NCBI GenBank assembly: GCA_022885665.1
Contig: JAGQDJ010000116.1
Span: 62,001 to 126,000, forward strand
Reading direction: 5' to 3'
DNA: 64,000 bases
DNA from: Triops longicaudatus
Taxonomy: Eukaryota; Arthropoda; Branchiopoda; Notostraca; Triopsidae
Under the pieces are notes generated by a model. It ran no database searches. It had not been told where the DNA came from and worked only from the letters and a program-made list of their open reading frames with translations. Position 1 is the stretch's first letter. Every line of letters starts with the position of its first letter. The position numbers were made by a program, and so were the translations under genes. Shown here in pieces: positions 21,886 through 34,037 of this stretch.

Positions 21886-23064
21886 ATGCGACAAAACGAG
21901 TGGGTCAATCTGTTCCTGACTTGCACAGTGATGATATATACATTAACTGGAACGTTTTTGTCCATAAATAGATCCATTGCTTCTCTTAAAATCTCCACCG
22001 ACGGACGTTTGGTTCCTCCCTCCTGTGAGTGGCATTACAGAATGCTTGGCCTCTGTACCCAGACAGACTTTGACGTTTCAGCTCCAAGGGTTCCTCGTTG
22101 CGTAAAATACACATATGGAGGATGTGCTGGAGTAGAGAACTTGTTTAGCAATCAAAAGAGAATGGCTATCAAAATGCGGCGATGTCGGGAAACGTAACAT
22201 TAAAATAATTACAGGGTATTGTACTAAATTTAAGGTATTGTCTGGTAAGAAAATTCAAAGGCAATACTCGTCTCAGAACCTGTCACATCTTGTGATCAGT
22301 TCTGCTATGGCGACAGCGATTGTGACAAGGACGAAGTTTGCTTTCGCAGTCATAGCGGAGACCGTGGACCACAGTGTGTGCCCCAAAAGGGTTCTTTTAA
22401 TGAATTTTACAGCGTGAGTTTAATTACTAGCAAAGTAGAGGCTGAAAACAAAAGCCGTTTTATAATTGTGAGAGAAATTGAAGCCAGGTTTCCAGCTTAC
22501 TCTGCGTTCCCACAGAGAAGCTTTAACAGTACCATATCTTCGTCAAAAGTTGGTGGTGAAACGCTTGTTTCTGCCTCGGCAAGCGAGCAATGCAGATTGT
22601 CGAAAGATCAGTACATGTGATCAGTTCATTGGAGATTCTATTATAACCACAGAAGAGGCACATGCGAAAGTTTTGTATATGGCGGTTGTGACGACAATAC
22701 AAATAACTTCGGTGCCATCGACGAAATGTGAAGCAAGCTGCGGAAATGTTGCCACTTTGAAAGGCCACGTGGGTAACAAGTCAGAAGATTCCACAAGTAA
22801 TCCTTGCACTAATAACCGACCTCACAAGCTGATTTTTTATTATTATTATTATTATGGTCAGATAAAATCAAACCTCACTGCATGTTAGTGGTATACCATG
22901 GCTTTTACCTATTTTTCTGGCCACGGTTTTATTACAATCCTTATTCTGGGAACTGTGAGAAATTTATAATGGAGGCTGCAAGGGTAATGCGAACAACTTC
23001 CCAAGTAGACAAGAACGTCTTGACCTTTCCGGCAAAATAACAAGCGAGACAGGCGAAATTACTG
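21886..23064 (+). pseudogene. Decayed Kunitz/WAP-like inhibitor locus
   Basis: Three Kunitz-type (BPTI-like) units are recognisable, each damaged. Unit 1 (about 22018-22190) has CVKYTYGGC. Its reading frame slips by one base before LSKCGDVG, and the expected Cys before that is Trp. Unit 2 (about 22590-22760) has RFYYNHRRGTCESFVYGGC, but TGA stands at the third position of C-x8-C where Cys is expected. A one-base shift also separates NNFGAIDE from the closing Cys region. Unit 3 (about 22880-23010) has RFYYNPYSGNCEKF, Tyr in place of the same Cys, and a one-base shift just before GGC. Between units 1 and 2 is a Cys-rich WAP-like segment, CDQFCYGDSDCDKDEVC (about 22287-22337). Intact protease-inhibitor function is unlikely; assembly error is the alternative. 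Confidence 0.65.
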
Positions 23065-23559
23065 AGACGGTTTGCAACAGTTAAACCTCCCAAAGAAAAG
23101 TCTGCAGTTTCGGAAGTAGTACTTTTGAACTGGGTGACAGTTTACGCGATACTGGCAAGTATTTGGATTGCACGTGCAGAACTCCCCCAAATTTGGTGTG
23201 CTCCGTTACTAAAAATTTGAAAAATCGCAAAGAGACAATTGTAGATGTGACCAATCCAACTAAGGTCGGTGAACACCAAGCAGAAACATCATGTACAGTC
23301 CTTCTCAATAAAAACGATCCAAATAAATCTGACGTACGCTAGCCGCACGCCACCTGTGACAAGCTTTGGGGCTGCGGGTCAAAAACGTTCAAAAGAGCTT
23401 GGAGTGGGATATGCGCGCGCAACTGCCGTGGCGTTAGGTATTGGGGATTTTGTTTGGGTCGTTTTTATTGAGAAGCACTGTACAGCTGAAGTATACGCTA
23501 AGGAAGAAAACAGTGCCATGAATAATAACGGTGGAGAGACAGCTCATTAATGGACTTGG

Positions 23560-24801
23560 TGACAGCATTTTACCACTAGTGGTATCCACATAATCTGGTC
23601 ATCCTATTGGCTTATCTCGATTTACTAGAAAAGCACTTCAATGATCTTCCTAGTCCTCCTAATTTATTAGGAATAGATCGTAGGATACGTAAAAGGAACA
23701 TCCTTATGAATTAAGCTCCTTCGCGTAGTTTAAAGTTCTGTGATATCTTACAAATTCGGTAAGGTGCTGCGTAATAAGACAAATATATTCATTGTTTTTA
23801 TGATAATACAGGCCAGTTCAAAAGTCAAAAGTTTTTTTTTTTTTTTAAAAAAAAAAGAAAGGTCAGCGTTAAATAACGAAACAGTGCAGTAGCTAGTTTT
23901 TCGGCTCGAGGTTGGGGAGGGTAAGAAGGGGATCTTAATGAAATGTGATAGAGAACTTCACTAGAACGTCCAGTGAGTCGTAAAGGTAAAATGTATCCTA
24001 TTTACGGTTACTATAATTGCTTTTAATAAGTGTTAAGAAAATATTATGAGATGATTTTCTAACAAATGTAAATTAAAGTCAATTGTTTGCGTAACACACC
24101 ATGAGTTTGAATAAGTAAGCAATTAATTAATCCCGATAAAAATGGACGACTGCAGGGAAACAAAATACTCCGTCAATTTTCTGTAAAACAGTGAGTTTGC
24201 CCTGAAAAAAAAAATCACTTTTGACCACAAGACGCTGCCATAGGTCTCGGAAAAGACAGAAAATATGATCGTCAGTTAAATAAGTTTCTGTTTTAAATTT
24301 CTCTTCTTCGCACTGCATAAGCCTATGGAAGTGTTGAAATACCTTCTTTATTTTGTGACGTCGCCAACTGTCAACTGGCATGATTTGACAATTGTGAGAG
24401 TGGCTACAGGGGACCCTTGATTAAACTTACGTTAAGACCACCGTGTTTGTGGGCTTTAAAGTTTAATATTTATTACTAAAAACTGCTTCACAACACTCAA
24501 CAGTCACGTACGAAACTCTTTTTTCAAAACTCCAATCTACTCTCCATTTCTCTCGACTGTCTTCTGACCTCTCTTGTCTTTTTCGCACAGCAGATTGATC
24601 TCTTTTTTATCTCACTCACTTTGGCTTTTTTTGCATCTCAAACTCTAGATAAATGAAACGTAGCTTCCTTGGTTTCTGGGAAATCATCTTCACTAGAGCA
24701 GAAACCAAGAGTGCGGAAGACAAAAAGTTCAAATCAAACTAAAACTAGACATTTATCAAAATTGATGTGACAATATTTTTATTTTACCTAATTTTGGAAT
24801 T
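23560..24801. other. Gene-poor stretch
   Basis: No recognised gene. It contains a T15A10 tract near 23832-23856. A minus-strand open frame at 24127-24381 begins MPVDSWRRHKIKKVFQHFHR; it has no family I recognise and no clear splice partners. Confidence 0.4.
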
Positions 24802-24809
24802 ACTAGGTG

Positions 24810-25057
24810 CAGTGGTGCAGCCAGGGGATAGGCCCGGCAGGCCCAGGCCTACCCCGAAATCCTTAAAAAAATTCTTGACTCCTCCTTTTCGCAATTGCAG
24901 CAGGTCTTACATTGATGCACATGAATTCATGAATGTCTTGTTGCGTGGGCCGGTGTCACTGGCCCCCCGCAAATAAAAATTTAGTTGAATTGAGGCAAAT
25001 TGAGTGGCGTTTGAGTGTACAGGCCTACCCCGAAACAAATTCCTAGCTGCGCCTCTG
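24810..25057. mobile_element. hAT-like MITE (248 bp) with perfect 8-bp target duplication
   Basis: Flanked on both sides by the 8-bp direct repeat ACTAGGTG (24802-24809 and 25058-25065). The ends are imperfect inverted repeats: left CAGTGGTGCAGCCAGGGGAT, right (reverse complement) CAGAGGCGCAGCTAGGAATT. The CAG-start and 8-bp duplication are hAT hallmarks. Internally GGCCTACCCCGAAA occurs twice, near each end. It has no transposase, so it is non-autonomous. The insertion sits at the edge of LINE-like sequence. Confidence 0.82.
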
Positions 25058-25325
25058 ACTAGGTGTTGCCCGCATGGATTGGATGCAGAACAGCGACATT
25101 AGAGAATCTCTTGGCATAGATCCGCTTCTCCTGAAAATCGACAGATTGCTATTACGCTGGCTAGGACATGTACAGCGCATGTCTGCTGAAAGACTGCCGA
25201 GGAAGATATTCCAAACCAAGTTGACTTGCAAAAATGACCCGTAGGCAGGCCTCGTACAAGGTGGCAAGACTATTCTGCCAACCTTTGTTCAAGAGGCTCG
25301 GCATTCCACCCTCCGAGCTAATATC
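25058..25325 (+). mobile_element. LINE (non-LTR retrotransposon) 3' ORF fragment, broken
   Basis: The translation contains DIRESLGIDPLLLKIDRLLL, then RWLGHVQRMSAERLPRKIF and, after a frame change, GRPRTRWQDYSANL. This order (xLGHVxRM ... GRPRxRW) is the typical C-terminus of LINE endonuclease/reverse transcriptase ORFs. A stop (TAG near 25242) and a frame shift separate the two blocks, and the catalytic RT domain is absent. It is therefore a dead fragment. The adjacent MITE's target duplication is shared with its left edge. Confidence 0.72.
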
Positions 25326-25787
25326 CGTCACCCAAGATACGGCTCATTGGAGGGATATTCATAAGCTTGCTCTAACCACGACCCCAGTATTGAGAACTGT
25401 GGTTTTGAAAATGTATGTATTACTGTTGAAAGAAACTTCAACATTAACGCGTGATTGTGTCTCGCGTTTTTTTTATAAGCTTTCGATGGCGTGTGTCTTC
25501 ACGATAATTCTGTGATTTTTCACCAACCCTTGTTTTACGCAACCACGACCTCCACTCCACATCTTTGTCGTAGCCTAGTGGGCAGCCCACTTTGTGGTCC
25601 GTTTTGCTCGTATTACCTATCGCAATACGCACGTGTTTTTCTGCGTGTCAAAGCAATGTAGGTAAAATTGTTTATTAGGATATTTTGAATTCTTCAAGTC
25701 TTTATTTTCGGTAAGAAACAATTCCAACATGTTAAGAACTATTAACTAACTATTTAACTAACAGGAAAGTTAAATCGTGTCTTTAAA

Positions 25788-28700
25788 ATGGCTGGCACGT
25801 CTCCCAAGTCTTGGCATAGCGAAGATGAGGCAGATTTGGAGGATATAGAAGTAGCTTTATATGGTCTGCTTCATCACGCTACTCCGGCAGATGATGCAGA
25901 TTTCTCCTTACCATTAACAAAGTCATCGTCAAGTCTCGTATTGCCCTCCAGCCCGTCACAATCAAATGTTGAAAGTACGGTTTCTGTATTGCCGTCCTAT
26001 CTTTCGTCTTCAGAGAAACTGTCACCCCGCCGCACAGACATCCAAGGGTTACCCAGCGAGTCAAAATGTGGATTTTTCATTGATGTCGGGCAACCTCAAG
26101 CTGCAGCACAAGAATCCGTTACAGCAGTATCACTCATCGGCAATGTTTCTTCCGAACCAGCTGTTCAGCCGGCTACTCAGAAGCACGTGCTTTCCCTAGA
26201 TAAGAATGCAAATAAGCAACCAATAAGTACTTCAGAAGATGCCGAAGCAGATTTTCAGGGATCGAAGTTTCTGGAGCAAAACGTAGCGAACACGAAAGCC
26301 AGAAATACTTCCGGTAGCAACCTACTGATTCAGAGGCCTAGGAATACAGGCGCAAGGCTTTTTTCAAAGGCTGGACAAGAAGATCGGGGATCGTCCTCTG
26401 AGGAGGACTCAAAATATGTTGCCATCAGTCAAAGTTTAAAATCCAAGATGAAAATGAGCGCACCGAAACCTTTTGTCTTCGAAGATGTCATTTCTCCGGA
26501 TTCTTCTCCGGAATGTGAGCTAATAGTGGAGGACCGCCAGGTTGCATTACCTACTGTGGAGCTCGTGGACCTTATAGAGACAAGCGAAGACAGCGAAATT
26601 GAGTTAATTGAGCTACGTAATGGAGTTTTACCATCTAAAAGCGCAAAGAAGCGCCAACTTCTTCCAGCTCGATGTGAACTTCCTTCTGCCAGCAAGAAGG
26701 CCAAGCTTAAACCAGTATTCACACCACCTGTCCATACTTCAACTCCTACTTTGAGCACTTCAACAAGTTCACAAGGTTTTGTGCAATCCCGCGTGGTCGT
26801 GGAAGAAGAAACGGTGGTTTCCGAGGAAGAAGATATGGTACTGAACATAAGTACGCCACGAAGAAAGAAGCAGCCGCCAGCAGCATCCGAAGTTGACCAG
26901 ATTATTGGTGACTCTTTCAAAAATATTGAACCAATTGATTATGAAGAGTTTGCCTGCAAAAACTGGACGCAGGCTATGCGAGATTTTTACGACTACATCG
27001 GAAAAGACCCTGATTTGGACGAAATGCATCGACAGCTACCAGGTCAATATTATCCATTGTTTTCCAAAGATTACCTTTATTTTACCCCATAATTTTCTTA
27101 TGTTTGGGTCTTTAGAACATGGCTGGAGGCTGTCGGACGATGATAGATTTGGTCTTTACAAACATACGCAGCGGAACCGATACTTCCGTGGTAAATTACT
27201 TCGATGTGCAAACTGTCACCAACCCGATCACATAACCAGAAAGTGTCCTGAGCCCATAAAACCTCGCGTATGTCATCGTTGTGGAGGACAGGGGCATACC
27301 GAATATCTATGTAACAAGAAAATGTGTTTACAAGTAAGCAATTGCATCGAATTTCTTAATTTATTTTGCCGTTTCTATTTCGTAGTGAGGTGTGCACGCT
27401 GCTGCACTTCTCGTGTACTAATTTTAAATTCTCACGCAAATTTATATTTTTTATTAACTTAACTACGCAGACGTGTCTATTTGATAATATTTATCTGGTT
27501 ATTATTTTTGTTAGCATTATTTGGTAATCACATTAATACAAATGACCAATTAGTTTTAAACATTTTTGGTTGTTTTTTGTTTCATTATTTGTTTACGTTT
27601 TTCAACACCTTTTTATTTAATTTGTCTGTAAATTGTTTATTTTCTCTCGACAGTGTGCGACAGTTTTGGGAGCCTATACGGAATCTTGCCACAATTGTTT
27701 AGAATTCAAGTTCATTACATGCTCCATATGTGGGTTAAAGGGTCATCCTGTTTCTCTGTGTCCTGATACATGGCGTCGATATCATGTCACGGTAATTGGT
27801 GTTTTATTTCTGTAAAGTTTACTTTATTTTCGGCAGTTTTTTTGTCTTAAAAGTTGTATTTTTATATTATTTTGAGATGACATTAATCCTGTCGAAATTA
27901 ATCATGTCATAACTACTTTTGTGTGTAGACTAAACCCGGTCCTTTACAGCAGTTGCCACATGAAAGACCTAACAAACCTTTGTCGACTCTGTTTTGCGCG
28001 AATTGTACTAAATGTGGACATTTGGCGTATCAGTGCCCCGCGTATCGTAATTCGCCCTATCCACGCTATTTTCCGTATATTGCCAGTTACGAGGATACTC
28101 GCAGTGGGGAACTGTCAACAGTTCATAACTCTTCGCGCGCTCCTGTTGTGAACACTACCCATTCTCGGAAAGTCGACCGTTTCGAAGCTCTTTTATGCGA
28201 ATGGGGACCCGCACTTAAGTTTTACTACAAATTTAAGTTCCCCTATGCCCTGGACGCCAAGTCGCTGTCAGATATTAAAGCCAGCAAGAAAAAAGTTGAA
28301 GATAATTACCCCAATGTAGCAGCCGTGCTTCAGTTATCGAAGAAGAATGATAACACTCATCTAGTCGAGTTCTGGGGAACTGCGGAGCCCGCGTGTCTCA
28401 AAGCGAGGAGGTTGTTTAAGAAAACGCTCCGAGAATGCAGGAAAATTAAACAAGCTTCTAACGATTCAACATCCTTAAACTCAGACTCGCTTGTTAACGA
28501 ATCAGTTGACGAGCCAGCAAACCTCACCGACAGCCGAATTGAACTCAGTTTTCTGTTCAAGTCTCATTGCCCATTCAGGTTTACCTTTCCGGAAGGTCCT
28601 GAAGCTGTGGCTTACGTTGAAAAGTGTAAAAACGAAGTCGAAAAAGCGTATCCTGCCGTCTCAGTATCCATAGTAACGCCTTCAGACACTGAACAGTACG

Positions 28701-30013
28701 TAACGGACATCCGCGGCCTGAGCAACCAGTTGTGTAATAAAGCAAAAGATTATTTCCAAAAATTAATCCAGGAGTACACGCCCACGAGTACTCAGGAAGC
28801 TACTGTCTGCAGTTTGGGACCAAGCCTCAGTAATATGTCGACCGAAGAACCCTGTACGAATACTAAATTAAATGCAAAAGTTACTTCCCAGGGTGACAGT
28901 GAAGCTTCGACTAGCAAGAGCAAAGCGGTGCCGGTTCTGGGTGTCGAAAATGAAACGGACCGTCTTAACATTACGGAACCGAAAGACATGGCAACGCTGG
29001 GTGACGAAAGCCGAATGCCCTCAGATTCGGAAGATGTCTCAGTAGCAGAGCACTTACCAACCACTGGCAATACTAGTTTCAACACCCTAGTGGCCAACCT
29101 AAATCCTTATTTGGAGTCGAACTGCAAAATGTATTTGCCGTTGAAAGATCTGCCTTTGGAACGGTTGTCAGCGTTGAAGAGTAAGGTGGAAGAAGCTGTA
29201 GGTCATTTGGCAGTGACGATAAACACCATTGGCCTTAGAGCGCATAAAGTGCTGGTCAAATTTTGGGGTCGGGAATGTTGGCGTGGGAAGCAGCTCTTCA
29301 AGATGTGGTTCAACGAGGAAGTCGAAGCACACGAGAACAAGAGCACGACAGACCCAACTGCAACAGACGCTGGGAAGAAACCGGGTTCGTCAGGTGAAAA
29401 CCAGCAGAAGGAAAAGCAGTTGAAGAAAACGACAGGAACAAGTCAGATAACTAAAGAGGAACAGGAGCAAGTGATGCAAGGAAAAAGTCAAGAGTTCATC
29501 CAAAACCTGGGGCCTCAAGTTCAAGCCAGCGCCAAGTTCAGTGTTAACGCTAAGAAATGGCCGATGGAATTCTTGGAAAAAATTCGTGTGGCAGTGGAAA
29601 GCAAAGTGGAGGGCATGGCGGTTGTCATACGGAAGACGAAACAGAAAACTTGGATTGAATTTTACGGGAACGGCGACGCGCACGCAGCCAGTAAACTTTT
29701 CAAAAAACTTGTATTTGGCACTGCGAATGGACTGTTGGACAAACCGGAGAGTATTACTCAACAAACTCGAATTCGGCTCAGCTACACGGATAAACACGGG
29801 AAAGAACATGTGTTTTCGCAGAAGATCAAGTTGTCCCCGAAAAGTCAAAAGGAGTTTCTGGATAAGGTGGCAGATTTAGAAAGAACGTATCAGGTGTCAG
29901 TTGGGGTAAATCGTGAACCTACTGTATTGACGGTCAGTCTTAAAGGTAGCAGGTCTAGTGAAGCGTTTAAGCACGTGAAAAACGTAATTTACTCCTCCAG
30001 AGCCAAACGTTAG
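25788..30013 (+). CDS. ZCCHC7/Air-type zinc-knuckle protein with C-terminal alpha/beta repeat array
   Basis: Exons 25788-27042, 27116-27333, 27654-27791 and 27929-30013 join in frame. The N-terminal 400 residues are acidic and disordered. The centre has a series of CCHC/CCHC-like knuckles: CANCHQPDHITRKC, CHRCGGQGHTEYLC, CHNCLEF, CSICGLKGHPVSLC and CANCTKCGHLAYQC. The WRRYHVTTKPGP linker is typical of ZCCHC7, the metazoan homologue of yeast Air1/2 in the nuclear TRAMP RNA-surveillance complex. The last about 600 residues hold around five similar segments, several with a strand ending EFWG, KFWG or EFYG followed by a helix with LFKK (e.g. ARRLFKKTLRE, ASKLFKKLVFG). They resemble divergent KH-like or similar alpha/beta RNA-binding units. 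That tail is not in vertebrate ZCCHC7 as I know it. Confidence 0.8.
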
Positions 30014-30713
30014 TCCTTCTACATTTTAGGAGTGCCGGGGGATTGCGAAATATACCAGTGTTAAATTATACATGTGTGAAGACTTAATAACAGGGTGATG
30101 TTCATCTGAGTTTATTAGTCAATTTCAGTTTATTTACATTGTTTTAAAGGCTTCTAGTGTTCGTGCACATTATCGTGTAAGAAAATTCACATATTGAGCA
30201 GCTTTGAAATTTGGACAGGTTATGAGAAAAATATTCACCAGTTATAAGAAAAGAAGATCCATTCGATATTACCACGCAAATAACAGTAAACAATCCTTAA
30301 TTAAACGTTAATTAGCCTGAATTGTCGACTTTGCAACTTTTGTGGTAAGTAGCGGGAGAAAATCATGCAAAGGCCAATAATTGAAATAAGGATCTTAGCA
30401 GACTTTCTGAGATTGCACAGTGGTATCCCGTTTAACGAACCTATCCGTTCCTGGACGAAATCGAAAAAAAAGTAACTAAAACTAAGTAACCAAATAGATA
30501 CGCAAGCAGGCTACTATTCAGAAACTGACTGGCGTGGGCACCCCCGTACCTAGGGGAAGTTAGGGTGTTTTACGNNNNNNNNNNNNNNNNNNNCCCCCCC
30601 CCCCCCCTTTTCCCGAAATGTTTTCTCCTTCGGAAAAATTATATTTTCTGGATAATATTGTACGAGATTTAACAGTTTTGTACGTAACATAATAGTTCGT
30701 ATTCAAGGCCGTA
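30014..30713. other. Intergenic region with assembly gap
   Basis: No gene seen. There are 19 N at 30575-30593, followed directly by 14 C (30594-30607), so the gap is probably a mis-resolved homopolymer. Confidence 0.7.
30575..30593. other. Assembly gap (19 N)
   Basis: Nineteen unknown bases followed by a run of 14 C. True sequence and length are uncertain. Confidence 0.99.
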
Positions 30714-30846
30714 ACCAGGATATTTCGTAGCCAGTTCGGAGTAGGGGTTTCAATTTGCAATTTTATTGGACGTTTGGTTTTGCCTATGTCCACCATTATA
30801 ATGTGCAAAAATCGGCGAAAAAATTAACCCCCTGGCTACGGGCATG
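30714..30846. mobile_element. hAT-like MITE (133 bp)
   Basis: The left end CAAGGCCGTAACCAGGA matches the reverse complement of the right end, CATGCCCGTAGCCAGGG, at most positions. Flanking 8-mers are TTCGTATT (30706-30713) and TTCGTACT (30847-30854), 7 of 8 identical, as expected for an older hAT target duplication. The sequence (CGTAGCCAGG) resembles ends common in non-autonomous hAT elements. It has no coding capacity. Confidence 0.72.
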
Positions 30847-30854
30847 TTCGTACT

Positions 30855-32540
30855 GATCTTACAGAGAAAAATAACTGTTACGAAGCAAGTTAATTTTTTT
30901 TTTTTTGTCAGGCTAAGTCGGTCAAACTGAAGCCTGATCGCATTTATTAGGATATAGTTAAAGTATTAGTAGTTTTCGGCTTTAACCCCCCTCACGTTCC
31001 CCACGTACTCACCTTCTGAACCGTTTTCGCAATCTAAGAACCTAATCGCAATCAAAACCTAACTCAGGCGCGCATATACAGACTATAGGAAAGTTATTGA
31101 ATAAGGTGGGATAATTACATGAAGTCAGCTAAGGCTATGTTAGTAAAATACGGCGAGAATAAGATTAGAAAAGTTTATTTGATAACTTCAAGGTAGATTT
31201 TACCCCCTTCCAACTAGAAGAAGGGGTAGGGGGTTAGGCGAAAAGCACTCATGACTTTTCGCTGAAATGTTCCAGGAAAACATTTGTATTGACATGAATT
31301 TCTAACATACTGTGGGTTTACTTTTTAGCACTATTTTGTATTTTAATCATTTTTGCAGTGTTTGCAACTGTGGCTATCGGAAGAACATGTTAACAAGCTA
31401 AAGTGTTGCGGTAATTCGCTCTAATTTGCTCTGTAACACATGTTACGATGGCGGTGAAAACACAGCCTTAATATCTCTTTTTGAAATTCACAGGATAAAT
31501 TTGCGTCAATGGAGTTAAATTTCAATATCTTTTTGGAAAATTAAATTCATAGTTGGTTTGTATTCAAGTTTCGTCGCAGGATGAGAAATAACAATGAAGT
31601 TTAGCTTTAGTTCTTGAAATGTTTGGAATCATTACGTGTGGTCGAGATTTTGACGAAAGTTGCATTACATTTGAAACGCAAATCTCTAGGGCGAAAGTAC
31701 GGGTGAAAGAAGATCCTTGTTAAACTCTAGATTGCTTTCACTCCTATGTTTTAGGGATTTTAAGAGCAGAGTGATCGCAAAATGGTTAAAAAATAATACA
31801 AAATTGTATGAAGATAGAAATTCGAAAATAGAAATTATTGACTTTCCATGACGGTGTTTGAGGATAAATTACAATTCCTACTCAAATAGAAGGGTGGGGG
31901 GTCTGTTTCGTTAATTTTAACGGTACAAGAATCCTGGTGAAAAATGTAAAAAACATCCGTTTAGTATTCCGTATCTCTAGAACAGCAAATCTGTAACAGA
32001 GCATATCTACAGTAATTTTTACAAATGTTCCCTATAAACCTAACAAGAACTAAGTAAATATAACACGCATGCACCTTTACTTAACAGATGCCATAACAGG
32101 CTATATTTCTCATGGCTATGTATAATAACAGGCTATAACTTCAATCTCAATTCGTTTAAAAACAAAAACATGTTGTTTTAAAATAATGGTAATATTGACA
32201 ACCGATCCTCCAGCCTGCACACATCGATATTTATTGAACAAACCATGACGGTTACTTAGCCAGCGCCTCATGGTAACAATTACATTACTCTCGTAAGGAC
32301 CTGTCCCTTTGAGCAGCCTGGAACTGTTTCTAGCACTGCCTAGATCTACCCACATGCACTAGTAATCGTTTTCTCATATTTTTTTTCTGACAGTACTTAA
32401 AACTGGTTGATCTTAAAAGTTTCTTAAATACTTCGGATTCCATATAATTTTCTGCTTATAAAAGGAGAGCAATCATGGGCACACGTGTTACGAACCTTTG
32501 AAGACCAACTTCATGAAACAAGAACACTCAGAATGCTTTA
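30855..32540. other. Gene-poor AT-rich region
   Basis: No supported genes. Short G/C-run hairpins such as CCCCCTTC...GAAGAAGGGG near 31203-31230 are present. A minus-strand open frame at 32116-32355 has no recognisable motif. Confidence 0.45.
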
Positions 32541-33986
32541 TTATTGCTCGGGTGGTACTTGATAAGTCGCCGTTCTCATTCGTTTTGATAAGGCGAAGGA
32601 GGTTAAAAACAATAAAATGCAACCGGTAATAAGAGCAACCATAAAATACATCAACATCATAGGAAAATGTTCCATCAAGTGGCCAACAACAGACGGCCAG
32701 AACATTTCTCCCAAGGCGGCTGCTGAAACCAACACAGCTGTAATTTTATGAGTAGCCCCAATGCAATCACCCATCCAAACCATAATGGACGCGTATACCG
32801 AAGCTAGGCCAATACCGTTTAATGCTGCACCGATCCACAATGCCCACGCAAAATGATTAGCAAAGAGAGTCAACGATGACGCCACAGCGCATATGACCAG
32901 ATCTGTCATAAGCATTTTCTCAGCAGCGAAAATCTTAGCGAAGAAAATGCCCAAAAATCGTCCGACCGTAAAGCTGGCCCAGAAAACGGCTGTGACGTAC
33001 GAGGCGTTGATTTTCGACATGTGCAAGTCACTGTTTATAGCAAAGGTCAGAACAAATTGACCAAAAAGGTTTTCGAGGCCACAGTAGGCCACCAAAAACA
33101 TGGATAACAATGAGACGAACACGATGATGTAACAAACTGGTATATTGCGATGATCCGAAGATTCGGATTTGGATTTGGACTTGAAAGACTTGGTTTTAAT
33201 GAAAGGTAAGAACGACAACGCAGCAAGTAAGGATAAGCCCCCCACCAGGGGATACACTGCCTGCAAATCAGTCACACCTTTCTTCTGTAGCAGACTAGTT
33301 TCGTTCCCTGAAGTCGCAATTTCCAATGAATAAGGTTCTCCGACGAGTTTTTCTTCAGTGAACGGTTGGACGATCAGTGGACTGGCCATGGCTCCGAGTC
33401 CGAACAGGAAATGCAGAGCTTGCATGAAAGGACCCGATTTTTCACCCCATATGGCAAAAGTCATAACATTGCCACCGGTATCGATGAGACCACCCGCGAG
33501 TCCTGTCGTACCCATGCAAACCAGTAGAACGACCAAATTCGGACACCAGGGTACAAATCCCATGCCCACCGCCGAAAGAACGAATGCGAGGCTCATTAGC
33601 AGTGGCTGGTTCCAGCGTTCTAGTAGAACCCCACCTAATACGTAACACAAATTTCCTGCTTATTACGCCCTCTAACTACATTAATTGAGTTTACCAAGAG
33701 AACAACCCAGCAAGTACAATCCCGACTTTACCGTATAAATGTACGCCATATTGCCGAAAGAGGTATTCACTTGTTCTTGCATCTCCAGAAGTGTGAGACC
33801 AGGCATGGCTACACATGCTCCCTAATTTTGTTGTTAAAGACATTACCTTTCGGGTTAAAAGAAATGAAGTACTGTTACCAAAATAAAAAATCCGAGGTAA
33901 ATAGAGAGCGTTAAGGAAATGGCCGCGATCTTCGAAGGCTTTTCTTCTGGGGAAGATTCTTGGTTTTCTTTTGTAAAATTTTCCAT
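32541..33986 (-). CDS. MFSD4/NaGLT1-like major facilitator transporter
   Basis: Multi-pass membrane transporter of the sodium-dependent glucose transporter 1 / MFSD4 group of the major facilitator superfamily. Exons 33879-33986, 33695-33821 and 32541-33655 join in frame. TM1 is AISLTLSIYLGFFIL continuing into GACVAMPGLTLLEMQ. The conserved stretch TGGNVMTFAIWG followed by GPFMQALHFLFGLGAMASPL matches the family's ...WG-x-x-SGPYMQALHFLFGLG motif. A charged, Lys/Ser-rich loop (FKSKSKSESSD) separates the two six-helix halves. About 449 residues is close to the family length of 450-510. The start at 33986 (MENFTKENQ) is preferred; an in-frame Met at 34037 is possible. Substrate is not predictable beyond a sugar or similar small solute. 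Confidence 0.82.
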
Positions 33987-34037
33987 TCTTCTATAAATGT
34001 ACCGGTCTACAAACAGGGATATAAAATCACGAGACAA

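Noticed and set aside
24127..24381. 84-residue minus-strand open frame starting MPVDSWRR
   Set aside because: Helical-looking but without family resemblance or transcription signals I can support.
32116..32355. Minus-strand open frame MWVDLGSARN
   Set aside because: Isolated, no introns or domains recognised; lies in repeat-like AT-rich DNA.
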